Source: Incurvaria masculella (lineage: Eukaryota > Arthropoda > Insecta > Lepidoptera > Incurvariidae). Taken from it: DNA of 64,000 bases. Below, piece by piece: positions 10,601 to 18,552 of the stretch; positions within the stretch are counted from its first letter, which is position 1; each line of letters opens with the position of its first letter. Location of the stretch: positions 18,932,501 through 18,996,500 of the forward strand of contig OX335651.1 of NCBI GenBank assembly GCA_946894095.1, written 5' to 3'. Under the pieces are notes generated by a model that saw only the letters and a list, made by a program, of their open reading frames with translations, ran no database searches and was not told the DNA's origin. The position numbers and the translations under genes are program-made.

Positions 10601-10682
10601 AATCTGCGAGCGCACGGTGGCCGATCTGCTCTACCTCACAGAGAACGAGGGCAAGCTGCGACTGGACAACTTCAACCTCTGA
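1469..10682 (+). CDS. ash2: ash2, Set1/Ash2 histone methyltransferase complex subunit (3' six exons)
   Basis: Join 1469-1680, 2630-2807, 3782-3938, 4867-4987, 7348-7605 and 10578-10682. This gives 342 in-frame residues plus stop, and all five internal junctions keep phase with GT-AG introns. ASH2 is a core subunit of nuclear COMPASS/MLL H3K4 methyltransferases; its split SPRY domain binds RBBP5 and its C-terminal helix binds DPY30 (established knowledge). Visible here are a basic linker, [111 protein letters not shown], and the tail [12 protein letters not shown]. These are diagnostic of ASH2. The N-terminal atypical PHD and winged-helix exons must lie upstream of the window. Exons are GC-rich and introns carry many repeats. 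Confidence 0.95.
1837..2388 (-). mobile_element. tRNA-derived SINE, near full length, with a nested insertion
   Basis: On the minus strand the element opens with a tRNA-like head at 2388. It contains an A-box-like TAGCCTAGTGG and a B-box-like GGTTCAATTCC, followed by the family body (CCGGGTTGGTACCATCGC-type block, GAAGGTCCTGGCATGGCACC) and an A-rich tail at 1837. About 135 bp at 1930-2066, starting with ATTGT repeats, interrupts the body. The word 'CCAGGACCTTCCCCTTATGA' is tandemly duplicated just after that insertion. Confidence 0.85.
2389..2618 (+). mobile_element. 5'-truncated SINE, head-to-head with the previous copy
   Basis: The body and tail of the same SINE family lie here in plus orientation, from 'GGTAGGGTATAAGTCCACCC' to 'ATCCATGTCAGGTTGCATAA'. 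Its A-rich tail directly precedes the ash2 exon B acceptor. Confidence 0.85.
2630..2807 (+). CDS. ash2: ash2 exon B
   Basis: The exon reads [20 protein letters not shown] to [10 protein letters not shown] plus one base. Its acceptor (AAATAAACTCTGCAG) has almost no pyrimidine tract because the tail of a SINE lies directly upstream. The donor is ACG/GTCAGT. Confidence 0.92.
3137..3686 (-). mobile_element. TTAA MITE family 1, copy 1
   Basis: TTAA lies at both ends, with inverted ends AAGGTGGCCCAACCC and GGGTTGGGCCACCTT. The roughly 550-bp body has no coding capacity. Recurrent landmarks are CGCGGGCACGGTACAAAACC and GCAACATGTCCACAAAAAAG. The right end lies about 95 bp upstream of ash2 exon C. 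Confidence 0.9.
3782..3938 (+). CDS. ash2: ash2 exon C (SPRY domain)
   Basis: Starting after GTCGGGCAG, the split codon restores Gly and the frame reads [18 protein letters not shown] to [11 protein letters not shown] plus two bases. This is the most conserved part of the ASH2 SPRY domain. A longer open frame reaches back to 3709, but family alignment places the acceptor at 3781. Confidence 0.92.
3955..4443 (-). mobile_element. ACCGACTTC-type dispersed repeat, about 480 bp
   Basis: On the minus strand it begins at 4443 with 'ACCGACTTCAAAAAAGGAGG' and ends with GAGTCGGTGTCAGCCGGGCA. Related copies lie at 19316-19575, 34749-35755 and 35838-37202. No ORF was seen. The class is uncertain; it is common in lepidopteran introns. 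Confidence 0.65.
4867..4987 (+). CDS. ash2: ash2 exon D (SPRY domain)
   Basis: The acceptor is CCCGGTGTCAG and the donor AGG/GTGGGT. It reads R (split codon), [35 protein letters not shown] and TYKDR, ending in phase 0. The YGEGDTLGF block is an ASH2 SPRY signature. Confidence 0.92.
5209..5758 (+). mobile_element. TTAA MITE family 1, copy 2
   Basis: This copy is full length with TTAA at 5209-5212 and 5755-5758, terminal AAGGTGGCCCAACCCGG and GGGATGGGCCACCTT. Together with copies 1, 3 and 7 it would support a good consensus. Confidence 0.92.
5812..5950 (+). mobile_element. SINE fragment
   Basis: A diverged middle portion of the SINE body, with GTTGGTACCACTGCATTGGA, CCATTCAGTTCAATTTAGCC and AAGGTCTGGGCATGG. 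Head and tail are missing. Confidence 0.7.
6238..6462 (+). mobile_element. SINE tail with nested 135-bp insertion
   Basis: The SINE tail (GCGGTGTATTGGCTAATTTC to CCATCCATGTCAGGTGGCAC) is preceded at 6238-6375 by the same roughly 135-bp sequence that interrupts the SINE at 1930-2066, here in the opposite orientation (for example GACAAATCCGAGTGCAGTGT). Confidence 0.65.
6646..7260 (+). mobile_element. Harbinger-like element with long TIRs and a MADF exon
   Basis: The ends are inverted over roughly 50 bp: left 'GCTCTGGTTTCCTAGGATAG' continuing through CGGTGCCGTCATAGAGCGG, right the exact complement. Both are flanked by TTAA, which also permits a 3-bp TTA or TAA duplication as expected for PIF/Harbinger. 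Inner similarity (GACGGCCGTCTTGACGG against GTAAAGACGGCCGTCTTT) lengthens the arms. At about 615 bp it lacks a transposase gene but keeps a small ORF. Confidence 0.8.
6902..7063 (+). CDS. MADF-like (Myb/SANT-type) exon within the mobile element
   Basis: From ATG 6902 the frame reads [20 protein letters not shown] and then [20 protein letters not shown] up to NKTG. The pattern (acidic start, LIDFV, an N/H-E-x-IYN turn, a K-x-Y-x-K/R linker, then W-x-E-L) is that of the first helices of a MADF domain. Harbinger transposons encode such a protein beside their DDE transposase. The frame ends at a plausible donor (AAACAG/GTTAGT), so this looks like exon 1 of the accessory gene with the rest deleted. 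An in-frame Met also occurs seven codons upstream (6881). Confidence 0.6.
   Translation: MSSNSWSSEDDEILIDFVCNHEAIYNIKSKEYRKSQFKQNWWHELRVILNKTG
7348..7605 (+). CDS. ash2: ash2 exon E (SPRY domain, C-terminal half)
   Basis: The acceptor is TTTGTTTCTCACAG and the donor GGG/GTGAGT. The 86 complete codons read [16 protein letters not shown] through [30 protein letters not shown] and [17 protein letters not shown] to FTYRG. Confidence 0.94.
7815..8450. repeat. Long imperfect palindrome built from CGTATAAT motifs
   Basis: About eleven copies of CGTATAA or its complement TTATACG lie here, often next to CCATGCA or TGCATGG (for example TTATACGTTGTGCATGG and CCATGCAGAACGTATAAT). Left-arm motifs mostly face one way and right-arm motifs the other. 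The centre is flanked by AAGCGCCCTAATACGATA and its near complement AAGGGCGCTTATCGTAT. No ORF is present. It may be a MITE with subterminal repeats. Confidence 0.6.
8645..8940. repeat. Dispersed repeat with CCCCC-rich ends (possible hAT relic)
   Basis: GGTTCTCAAACTTATTTCGT and GTGCCCCCCTAAATTTTTTA at one side, and CCCCCCTACTGGTCTTTAGC at the other, resemble decayed hAT-type non-autonomous elements. I cannot define its ends. An (ATT)n microsatellite follows at 8954-8974. Confidence 0.35.
9059..9561 (-). mobile_element. LINE 3' fragment encoding the C-terminus of reverse transcriptase
   Basis: A 162-codon minus-strand frame reads [20 protein letters not shown], then [38 protein letters not shown] and [20 protein letters not shown] before its stop. 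This is the standard C-terminal region of CR1/Jockey-like LINE ORF2. An A-rich 3' tail (read on minus) is at 9059-9070. The 5' side stops at the TTAA where a MITE is inserted (9548); the first codons of the open frame are MITE sequence. Confidence 0.85.
9548..10097 (+). mobile_element. TTAA MITE family 1, copy 3
   Basis: Full length, with TTAA at 9548-9551 and 10094-10097. The left TTAA lies inside the reading frame of the LINE fragment (a CTT-AAG codon pair), so the MITE inserted into the LINE. The right TTAA is shared with the next element. Confidence 0.92.
10094..10469 (+). mobile_element. TTAA MITE family 2, copy 1
   Basis: Inverted ends 'TTAAGGTCGGCCCGTAAGC' and, read inward from the right, 'TTAAGAACGGCCCGTAAGC', with inner arms CCATACAAACGTAGTTTAC. 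It is about 376 bp and non-coding. It joins the right end of MITE family 1 exactly at TTAA; a second copy at 59147-59514 is joined to family 1 in the same way. Confidence 0.85.
10514..10549 (+). pseudogene. ash2: Decayed duplicate of the end of the last ash2 exon
   Basis: TGGACAACTTCAACCTC followed by CGATGGT matches the final codons and first 3'UTR bases at 10663-10687 (TGGACAACTTCAACCTC then TGATGGT). The stop TGA is CGA here. Weaker similarity continues on both sides (CTCTATCTTTAAGAGTGAG against CTCTACCTCACAGAGAACGAG). It lies inside the last intron, so it is a relic of a local duplication with period about 146-149 bp. Confidence 0.65.
10578..10682 (+). CDS. ash2: ash2 last coding exon F (DPY30-binding tail)
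   Basis: After CTCTGTCGGCAG the frame reads [20 protein letters not shown] then [14 protein letters not shown] and stops at TGA 10680-10682. In the ASH2 family this C-terminal helix docks onto the DPY30 dimer. A decayed copy of the end of this exon lies about 146 bp upstream in the intron, at 10514-10549. Confidence 0.93.
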   Translation: MNEKAEEAICERTVADLLYLTENEGKLRLDNFNL

Positions 10683-11360
10683 TGGTACGACAACCGTTAG
10701 AGCAACGGTTGTGTCACTGCACGGGTCCTTAGATGGTCACGAAACTTTATGTTCCATTTTCCGCGACGTACAGTATGGCATCCACCGTCACCACCAATCG
10801 GGGGTATTAATTTAAATAGTATTCATAGGATTATGTTGATATATTTTTTTATATCCCAGCAGAATGCACCGATTTAATGAATTCTGTGATATTAGGAAAA
10901 CAATTTTCATATATTTTCACTGGAATCATTGCAAAATTTTACACCGTAGTAATTTTCTTGCAATCGTTTTTTATCATTGCCAGTCACGGAAAATCATAAC
11001 AATATGCATTATTTTTTCTTTTAGAAATTTGGTGTACCAGTGATGCCAAAGAATGTTTTTATACTCATTTACACACGCAATCTCAACCTTAGGGTTTACG
11101 AACCAATTACATCTAACATTGAATTTGTAGGTAAATTATGAGATCTATTATTTACATCAAGCTAGACCAGTTTGCTGGCTTATTAGAAGTGGCGTAACAA
11201 TCAAGTGGTTGTTTTTAGATGTAAGTTAAAGTTCATGCAAATACGCAGGACATATTACTCGAAGTCTAGCAGGTAAACACCAGAATGTATAGACATTGTT
11301 GTGCTAACTAATCGATGCCATAAGATACGGCGCTATAACAGAATCATATTTTACAAACTA

Positions 11361-11366
11361 AATAAA
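11361..11366 (+). terminator. Candidate ash2 polyadenylation signal (proximal)
   Basis: AATAAA lies about 680 bp after the ash2 stop, followed by AT-rich sequence. A further candidate lies at 12449. Only 3' transcript ends can decide between them. Confidence 0.3.
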
Positions 11367-11392
11367 ATTATAAATGATTAAGTACATACTAA

Positions 11393-11612
11393 GGGACGAT
11401 TTTTCAATCCTCAGATAGTACTTGACTGATAAATTTACGTTTGTCAAAAGACGGATAGTCATTGCCGGAGAATTGTATCTTCTATCACAATAATCGGACT
11501 ATAATTTTACTTATAAACATATGGACTTACTTTATCTGATGGATAATCAGAAACATAAATAATCCGTCGAATAGTTAACTGGCTGATTATCTGACTATTG
11601 AAAAATCAGCCC
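11393..11612. mobile_element. Harbinger-type MITE, about 220 bp
   Basis: Inverted ends GGGACGATTTTTCAATCCTC and, read inward from the right, GGGCTGATTTTTCAATAGTC. TAA on both sides fits the 3-bp TWA target duplication of the PIF/Harbinger group. No ORF. Confidence 0.75.
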
Positions 11613-12019
11613 TAAGTCAAATTACAGCGTGTCGGCGTCTGTCATATGATGCTATGGTGCGAAGCTGTTTTTGTAAAGATTTTGCGCTAAAAATTAGGAA
11701 GATACTGTAGGGTGTTTTGTGTGAAATGTATTTGAGGGCATGTCGTTGAAATTCAAAATTGAATATAGACATAACTATTATTATATTTACAACCATGCGA
11801 AAACATTTGCAAATGACGAATGTGATATGGACGAAGAAGCGAGGACACATTAATTAAAGAAAGACACGTAAAAAGAACTACTTTATGAATATATTGCAAG
11901 TTCAGCCCTGGTTTGAAGGACGACAGGTGATGCGAGACAACCTCGGCATGGAGTATGTTCCAGTTTGCTGACTATAGATAAAACATTTACCTACAGCATC
12001 GATTGATTCTTACTGGAGG

Positions 12020-12350
12020 AATGTGGACAATTAATAGATGCATTCCCTGCCTGTCGAGCGTTAAGCGGGGGTAGAAAGGAATGGAAAGTGTTATGCAGCT
12101 CCGAAGAGCATTCTCCATGGTACAGACGAATAAAACACAAATCCCACAGATGCGAACAATATTTCACGCAAGACCTTCTGTGCATTGTAGAGCAGTAGTT
12201 ATTGGTCCAGAATTCGCCCTGTTCAAGACTCACAGCTTTTTTGATGCGAACTTGACTCTATCCTCATAATGGCGTCCAAAGTTCAGGTATCCCAAGTGGT
12301 CGTCAATACGCAGAGTTGTGTACCCTGGGAGGTCGGAGCAAACTTCTAAT
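12020..12350 (+). repeat. Unclassified dispersed repeat
   Basis: ATTCCCTGCCTGTCGAGCG, GTTATGCAGCTCCGAAGAGC and nearby words recur in diverged form at 43075-43170, and in part at 38545-38580. The class is unknown. It may form part of the ash2 3'UTR. Confidence 0.4.
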
Positions 12351-12448
12351 GTAGATTTTGTAATAGTACCTCTAATGAATGTTGTGAATGGTATGTATTG
12401 TGCTTAGTACATTTATGTATAGTTCAGTAGTTTGTGAATATGTGAATC

Positions 12449-12454
12449 AATAAA
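12449..12454 (+). terminator. Candidate distal ash2 polyadenylation signal
   Basis: AATAAA is followed within 25 bases by TGTATTTGTGAG, a GU-rich downstream element. This is the best-formed signal between ash2 and the convergent BolA gene, and would imply a 3'UTR of about 1.8 kb. Confidence 0.35.
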
Positions 12455-13338
12455 ATGTATTTGTGAGAAATTAACAAATTTTTTTACTCCTATCTGATAT
12501 ATTATTCTATATAATTAAAGGGTTGAAAGATAGAAGACATTTTCGGAACAATCATATTTATTTTGGATAACAAATAAAATATTCAGTCACAATATCACAT
12601 GAAACTTACAAATAGGTATTTGTCATCACAAGCATTATATTTACACTGCAAGCTTTCTACATTCAAAACCACAACAAAATAGCAAACAGGATACTGAAAA
12701 TGGCACGAAAATCATTATGTTACATGTTGCCTCAAAGACCACATTGCAGACGCCGATAATACAGAGATGAAATTGAACCACAATCGATAAAATATATATT
12801 TCCATCTCCATTTTATCCGTAATGTGATTTTTGAACAATTAGATCACTATTTTCCACTCAGTACTCCAAAGTAAATAATGATATTATTACCAAAGTTCTG
12901 TTATAGAAGGAACTGCCAAAATGCATTCCAGAATACCTATTATTAAATTACAAAACATTTGAAAAGATGTTTTTTTTTATTCAAATCGGCATGCATGGTG
13001 ACAATTCCAAAGCTATTTGAAATCACATCGTGGAATACGTCGATATCTTTAGTCAGAGATTTTTTTAGAGAGTTTATTGTGTAGTAGAAACTCTGTATGT
13101 TTAAAAACAATAAACCTGCAGAAAACATGACATTCTCGGCGAGAACTTTGACAGTTCATTGAATTACTTTGACAGTAACATCCAAATAGTCCTCTTATAA
13201 AGCATAATTTTTTCATCCTTGAATAGAAATAATTCTTGCCTCATTTACTCTTGATTTAGTACTGCAATCTACCTTACTTTCCATCCGTGGAAAGTTAATA
13301 TCCACTGTAGACAAAGCCGATTACATTGCTAACAGACT
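12455..13338. other. Convergent intergenic stretch, AT-rich
   Basis: Between the last plus-strand polyadenylation candidate and the BolA 3' end I see no exon, TIR or tandem repeat. Short open frames here are AT-rich and resemble nothing I recognise. Confidence 0.5.
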
Positions 13339-13344
13339 TTTATT
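13339..13344 (-). terminator. Candidate BolA polyadenylation signal
   Basis: AATAAA on the minus strand, about 60 bp beyond the BolA stop codon at 13404-13406. Confidence 0.5.
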
Positions 13345-13403
13345 TAAAAAAATACAATACAACTGCGGGGTATATTGTTATTATTATTGCTCACTCCAGG
13401 TTA

Positions 13404-13553
13404 CTATTTACCGAAACCACCTCTACAATTGGGACTACTTTCGACGACTTGATCACTTTCTTGCCACTGCCTTTGAGTCTTAGCCACGATGGATAGTGCG
13501 TGGATTTTGGACTTAAGCTCGTCTCGTAGCACATCGTTCACAAGACGATGCCG
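13404..13553 (-). CDS. BolA1: BolA1 exon 2
   Basis: Read on minus after the acceptor GTTCCAG: RHRLVNDVLRDELKSKIHAL, SIVAKTQRQWQESDQ and a polar tail ending SSPNCRGGFGK and TAG at 13406-13404. The tail past RQW is variable in the family. Confidence 0.9.
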   Translation of the reverse strand, partial: RHRLVNDVLRDELKSKIHALSIVAKTQRQWQESDQVVESSPNCRGGFGK

Positions 13554-14516
13554 CTGGAACATATTGCAAACATTTTTTTAAATAGAGGGAAATTGTCTCT
13601 GCTATCAGATCTTCAATACGAAAATACAAAGTTGTTTATTGCTTATTTGAATTTGGTTTAAGAAGAATCGAACTGGTGGATACAATAACTTGGCGGTGAA
13701 CGAATCCTCATGTTCTGTGATCAAACAGAGCAACCCATGGTAGATATCTACATATACTTGTACTTAAAGCAAACATTCCACATATTATTGTGACCATGCT
13801 TATAAATCAACATATAAATGTGGAACTTCACCAAAAATATTTAACAAATTTAATGCTAAAAGCATGATGCCAGAGCATACTACACGGTGCAGAATGCATG
13901 TATAACTCTAGGTCCCTTCCGTACTTGCTAGGAGGTAGGCTTAAGTCGGCCCGGGTTGGTATCGTTGCATTGAATAAAAGATGGCCTAAGCGGCAATTAA
14001 AAAGGGTCCTTGTTTACCCACCAGTGCTCATATAGGCATGGAAACTAATTTCTTCGGGAATGCAGTTAGTTGGTCTAACATGACTAGGTGTGGTATTAGC
14101 CAGTCATGTCTGGTTCCAAATAACACTTTTTTTTTTTCTGGCCCCTGATCCTGCACATTTTGTTACCAGTGGCTTTTTCCAGTGCTGATTTTAGGCAGCA
14201 TCGGCGAGCCCACTGCTGTGTCATCTAGCTATCTCTAGAGGCGAAAATCAAAATAGTGTGTCTTAAGAAAGTTTTACTTCACTGTTAACAACAAGTTATA
14301 AAAACAATAATCACACTGATATCATAAACTCCTCACCTTTAAAAGCGTGAGCCCATCAAACTTATCCGACACAACCACGACCTTGAAGTGTGTTTCAGCG
14401 CCCTTGGGAACATTATGCATGTATGATTCATTAATGATGTCCAAGTGTTTTGCGTCCAGTGCATCGAGCAGTTTGCTTCGTATCGTGCTTTCCACAAGCC
14501 CAGGTGTCGCTGACAT
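13404..14516 (-). CDS. BolA1: BolA-like protein (BolA1 type), two exons
   Basis: Join on minus 14516-14337 and 13553-13404: 60 plus 49 codons, 109 residues. The BolA family partners monothiol glutaredoxins and handles [2Fe-2S] clusters, with BolA1 acting in mitochondria (established knowledge). Exon 1 reads MSATPGLVESTIRSKLLDAL to VPKGAETHFKVVVVSDKFDG; exon 2 begins RHRLVNDVLRDELKSKIHAL and continues SIVAKTQRQW. The ETHFKVVVVS strand and the RHRLV...IHALS helix with the conserved His (about residue 62) are BolA hallmarks; the shape is BolA1 rather than BolA3. The intron is GT-AG in phase 0. No clear mitochondrial presequence precedes Met1: the frame upstream has a stop about 20 codons back and no other Met, so a further 5' exon remains possible. 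It is convergent with ash2. Confidence 0.9.
13920..14122 (+). mobile_element. Diverged SINE copy in the BolA1 intron
   Basis: 'GGCCCGGGTTGGTATCGTTG', 'TTCTTCGGGAATGCAGTTAG' and 'GGTATTAGCCAGTCATGTCT' align in order with the SINE body and tail. The tRNA-like head is missing. Confidence 0.75.
14337..14516 (-). CDS. BolA1: BolA1 exon 1
   Basis: Sixty codons from ATG 14516 to LTLLK, with donor AAAG/GTGAGG on the minus strand. The intron to exon 2 is 783 bp and holds a diverged SINE (13920-14122). Confidence 0.88.
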
Positions 14517-14799
14517 CGTTCTCGCGTTGCAGACGACAATTAGACTAACTGGAACGGAAGCATACGATAAAAATTATAGTTTTATTTCCATTATCGAAAG
14601 CTAAATATAAACTCACGTTTAAGATAGGATGGCACAGGCTGTTTATTTCTGTACATTATTTTTAAAAAATAGGTGGCATATTTTGAGTCGAAAACCTTTT
14701 TTAATCTCGCTGGATGGATAGATAGGATGAAAGATTCACCTAAGTTCTTCTCATATTATTTTGAGGAAAAATTGTGTTATGATTAAAAATTGCATTATC

Positions 14800-15400
14800 C
14801 TTATATATATAATGCTCTGTTCGTCACCTAACTCCTAAACCACTGGACCGATTTCAATAAATGTATTGTGTGTAATGTTTTGAATGTTTTAAATTTACAA
14901 TTGGACCCGGTAGTTGGCACTGATGTCGAGATATTTACTCAAATGCAGCCGGGCACCTCAGCTAGTTATGATATATTATTACTTTAATAGCAATCAACTG
15001 GTGTTTCTTTGATATATTTCTATTTTTAATCAAATAACAATTTTTAATTTTTTTTAAAAAGGTGTAAATTTCTGAGCTTTTTTGACTGAAGGTAGAAATC
15101 TAAATGGAAAAGGAATAATTTGTGAAAGCATGAATATAAGTTTTACTCATATCTAGCGATCATATTATGTACCAAAGCCATCACCGTAACCACCCCACAT
15201 ACATTTTCTTTTCAAATTCCAATGCCTACTGTGATGCATCCAGTACTATCGCATTTCTAATGCAAAGATCAATTGTTTTTACAAATAAAAAATATTTATG
15301 AGCAATTAATTACATATCTATCAGTCTGAAGTTCCATTTGGACTTACTGAGGTGTTTCACTACATATTATTACATTTGTTAGGAGGCATTTGTGAGTTTA
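14800..15400. repeat. AT-rich decayed repeats
   Basis: The part at 14810-14970 (CTAAACCACTGGACCGATTT and CCGGGCACCTCAGCTAGTTA) resembles a common lepidopteran dispersed repeat. The part at 15070-15395 shares AGCTTTTTTGACTGAAGG-type and CACTACATATTATTACATTT words with the element at 59511-59989. No gene is seen. Confidence 0.45.
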
Positions 15401-15938
15401 TACCGTTGCTGTACACAATATTAGTCGAATTTAAAGTTTGATAGCTGATGAAGATGAATAACGTTTGGATAAAATAGACGCTCTACTGTAATCATAAAAT
15501 GGTTTTTGTAGAAATTAAAGTGGGAGACAAAATAAAAAAAATACCATACAAACATTGAAAAGAAAGAAAGTAATTCTTTATTGTGCAAATTTAATAAAAA
15601 AATATACACAAAACAATGAGATGTAACAGCGAAACTGCACAACGAAGAAGGGATTTCTTCCAGTCAACCTTTGAGGTGATGAGGATAAGAATTGAAAAAG
15701 AAAAAAGATTGAAGTATTTTTTTTTATTTTGTTCACTTTTGTTCTTGGACTGATACGTTTTATTGCTTTGTTTGAAGGTAAATCTTCCATCCCATACATC
15801 GTGTTCCAATTTGAATAAGCAGCCAAAATAATTTTAGCAAGAGGCCATTTCGGCCGAATCAGTCAAGCAGTGAATAGGAGACATAGGTGTACACACTGTT
15901 TGCAAGAATGATCATGATTTTATTTTGCTCCATAGATT

Positions 15939-16022
15939 TTACCTCGCTTGGAGATTGCCTTCATCGGAGATGTTAAGGGCGGCACCACCAGTTGTCAGAT
16001 ATTCCTCGAAATTGTTATTCAA
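15939..16022 (-). CDS. Probable terminal exon of an unidentified minus-strand gene
   Basis: On minus, after the acceptor CTATTTGCAG, 27 codons run LNNNFEEYLTTGGAALNISD then EGNLQAR to TAA. Base composition and amino-acid use look coding. The last codon could instead be a donor (GCGAG/GTAAAA), making it an internal exon. A minus-strand AATAAA is at 15577-15582. I do not recognise the protein. Any upstream exons would have to lie between here and the Vha100 promoter, or the exon is a relic. Confidence 0.45.
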   Translation of the reverse strand: MNNNFEEYLTTGGAALNISDEGNLQAR

Positions 16023-16223
16023 CTGCAAATAGATACAAAATAATCACAAACCAAGCACATAGGCACCCCCCAAAAGTCTAATTTCTTCTAATTTTTTTCA
16101 ATATATTTTTTATTTTGTGTTTTTTGTTCCTTACCAAAGAGTATGTAAACCACAGAATAATTTAAACCATAGAAAATTTCATCGAAAACGTCGCGACACA
16201 GACAAGATAGACATGTACCTAAC

Positions 16224-17126
16224 TTAAGGTGGGCCATCCCGCTCAACTCCCCATACAAACGGGGAAAGAAGATCAAGGCCATATTTCTTGTCAGAGATCC
16301 CAAATTTTGCTCAAAATAGCTTTATTTGATAATTGTGTTTGGTTTCTAAGTTATAAGTTCCGAAAGTTCGAATTTTTTGCGGTTTTTATACAATAACTTT
16401 GGAGGTGGATTACGCAATGATAAAGTAAGAACATCTTAAAAAGATTAGTCATCAGACATAGCTTATTTAATCAATATTTATATTCTATTTGGTTTTTTGT
16501 CAGATTTTTTACTACAGCGGCCGTGATTTACTTTTAGCCATAAGTCGTTTTGTAATTAAAATTTTCGTAAATTATCTTACCAAAATCATACATATTTTTT
16601 TTATGCGACCTGAGATGGATGGCTAATACCGCACAACTACCGTTATGATATAAGCCCAATACACCACATTCCCGAAGGAATTAGGTGCCATGCCAGGACC
16701 TTCCCTTTATGAGCACGGCTACATTGAACTGGATGGAAAACACGGACAATGTTTCATTGCCGCTTCGACCATATTTTCATCCAATGCGATGGTACCAACC
16801 CGGGCGGGCTTAAACCCTACCACCTAGTAGCGGAAGGGGACCTTACATGGATTCCGAACCATGGAGCAGCTCGCATTCGTGATGAAATGCACTTATCGAA
16901 CTCAGAGAGAGAAAGGCAGTGGTGCATGTCGGAATTGAACCCAGGCCTCTGGTACGCTAGGCCAGTCCCCGCGCCACTAGGCTACGAGCACATTGTCTTT
17001 TTTGTGGACATGTTGCATCTTCCTCATCACGGAGCCTGTCCTTTTCTTTGAAACAGAGAAGCGCCACAGCACAGTTTTGTACCGTGCCCGCGTATGAGTT
17101 AGTCCCTCCGGGTTGGGGCACCTTAA
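16224..17126 (-). mobile_element. TTAA MITE family 1, copy 4, split by a SINE
   Basis: The left part 16224-16593 and right part 16989-17126 are the two segments of one minus-oriented MITE with TTAA at both outer ends. A SINE occupies the gap. A short piece of MITE around ACTATGC is lost at the junction. Confidence 0.88.
16594..16988 (-). mobile_element. SINE, near full length, inserted in a MITE
   Basis: The T-rich start (A-tail on minus) is followed by the whole body and the tRNA-like head ending GCGCCACTAGGCTACGAGC. Being inside MITE family 1 it is younger than that MITE copy. Confidence 0.88.
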
Positions 17127-17611
17127 AATTAATGAGGGCTGTGCTCGGGCAAAGTGCTCCGTTACTTTTCCCAACTCTGGCTCCGCGCCATTAAATGCAA
17201 GAATGAGCAAGAAATTGCGTTTTGGCTAACAGAATGAAAGTTCTGTGTACCTATCGAAAAGCGGACAATAGAACGGTGCGGAATCACTCCTTTTTGGCCG
17301 CCCGAAGGACGTCCGCTGCCCCGATAGCTGCTGCTGCTGTCGTCGCTCCGCGTCGCTCGACCAGGAATGACGTGGTTGAACGCAGCGCGCGCTCGAAGTC
17401 TTGATTAGATGATGTCCAGCCCGCCGCTAGCTAATAGCGACTGACCAAGCATGCCAATAACCAGTCCGGGTGATAGACGATACCATCATGCCTACCACAG
17501 GATACGTCACAAAATGGCGCAGAAGACCCAGGCGACGATTGCTTTTTGCTCCACCTCTCTAACTTCTCTGACAGCGCTCACGGTTGTGATAGCACGATAG
17601 CACTTGAACGA

Positions 17612-17630
17612 TGACGTCATCGTGACGTCA
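17612..17630. promoter_or_regulatory. Tandem CRE/ATF sites
   Basis: Two perfect TGACGTCA palindromes lie at 17612-17619 and 17623-17630, about 920 bp upstream of the Vha100 start codon. TGACGTCA is the consensus site of CREB/ATF bZIP factors. Whether they serve Vha100 or a divergent minus-strand gene is unknown. Confidence 0.5.
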
Positions 17631-18156
17631 TACCTCACAATCTTGCATTTGTGAGCACTGTCAGCGCGTTTTGGACCAACTGTATTCATGCTCTCAGCGT
17701 TTGAGCGCAATTCAAATCATAGCCCGGAGCAAGATCTGTCAACTGTCCGTTAAACATCAGCTATCAAATCACCTACAACCATGCTGTTTCGAGTTGACTT
17801 TCATATAGATTGGAAATAATGTGAGTTTTTAAGTAATGCCGATACATACTGCGACATGGTCGCATCACCACTTACTTCTAACGCAGACTACTTGACCTTT
17901 AATAAATGTTTAATAACACTTAAATTTTACTCACATGTTTAAATGTTAATTACGATTTTTACATATTTTCACAGCGCAGATCAGTATTTCGACCACAGGC
18001 AAGAACGATGCGCTCGCGCCGTGCATACAGCACCACTATATGCCCGGCTTCCGGCTTGCTTGCGCTACTTTGCGCTTATAACGCCAACACGATCCCGTGA
18101 ACTTTAACTCATCTATCTCTTACTTCCTTAATCTGTGGTACATACATCGCGGAGCC

Positions 18157-18205
18157 GTTGCAACCATAGAAATCTGCGCGCGCATGCTAGGTCTATGGTT
18201 GCAAC
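18157..18205. promoter_or_regulatory. Perfect 14-bp inverted repeat in the Vha100 upstream region
   Basis: GTTGCAACCATAGA (18157-18170) and its exact complement TCTATGGTTGCAAC (18192-18205) flank a 21-bp loop rich in CGCGCG. It lies about 350 bp upstream of the start codon and could be a factor-binding palindrome or a small MITE relic. Confidence 0.5.
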
Positions 18206-18552
18206 ATTCTGTGTAGCGGATGGCTGCTTGCAAGCGTCTCACCGACGAAAGTGAGATTCAAGAGTACGTACTCACGTTCACCAAATCTGACATTGACATT
18301 ACGGAATTTATGTTCTGTGGCTGCGATGTGCGTCATCAAATTCTTTTATCGCTGCTATGAGCCAACGAGCGTGCGCGTGAAAATCGATTGTCGCATTTGG
18401 GGGGCGGTGATCCGGCGAAGGCCGTGATAGGTTTCAGTGGTCACGTCACGCCCGTCAGTTGATACTCGCGCGGCGCAGCCACCAGCCGTTTGCGTGTAGT
18501 GCGCTTCGCGCACCGACCCTTTCCCCGTGCGTTGTGAAGAAAATCCGTGAAA

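Noticed and set aside
15578..15826. Minus-strand ORFs after the exon at 15939-16022
   Set aside because: Low-complexity F/I/K-rich translations in AT-rich DNA; more likely 3'UTR or intergenic.
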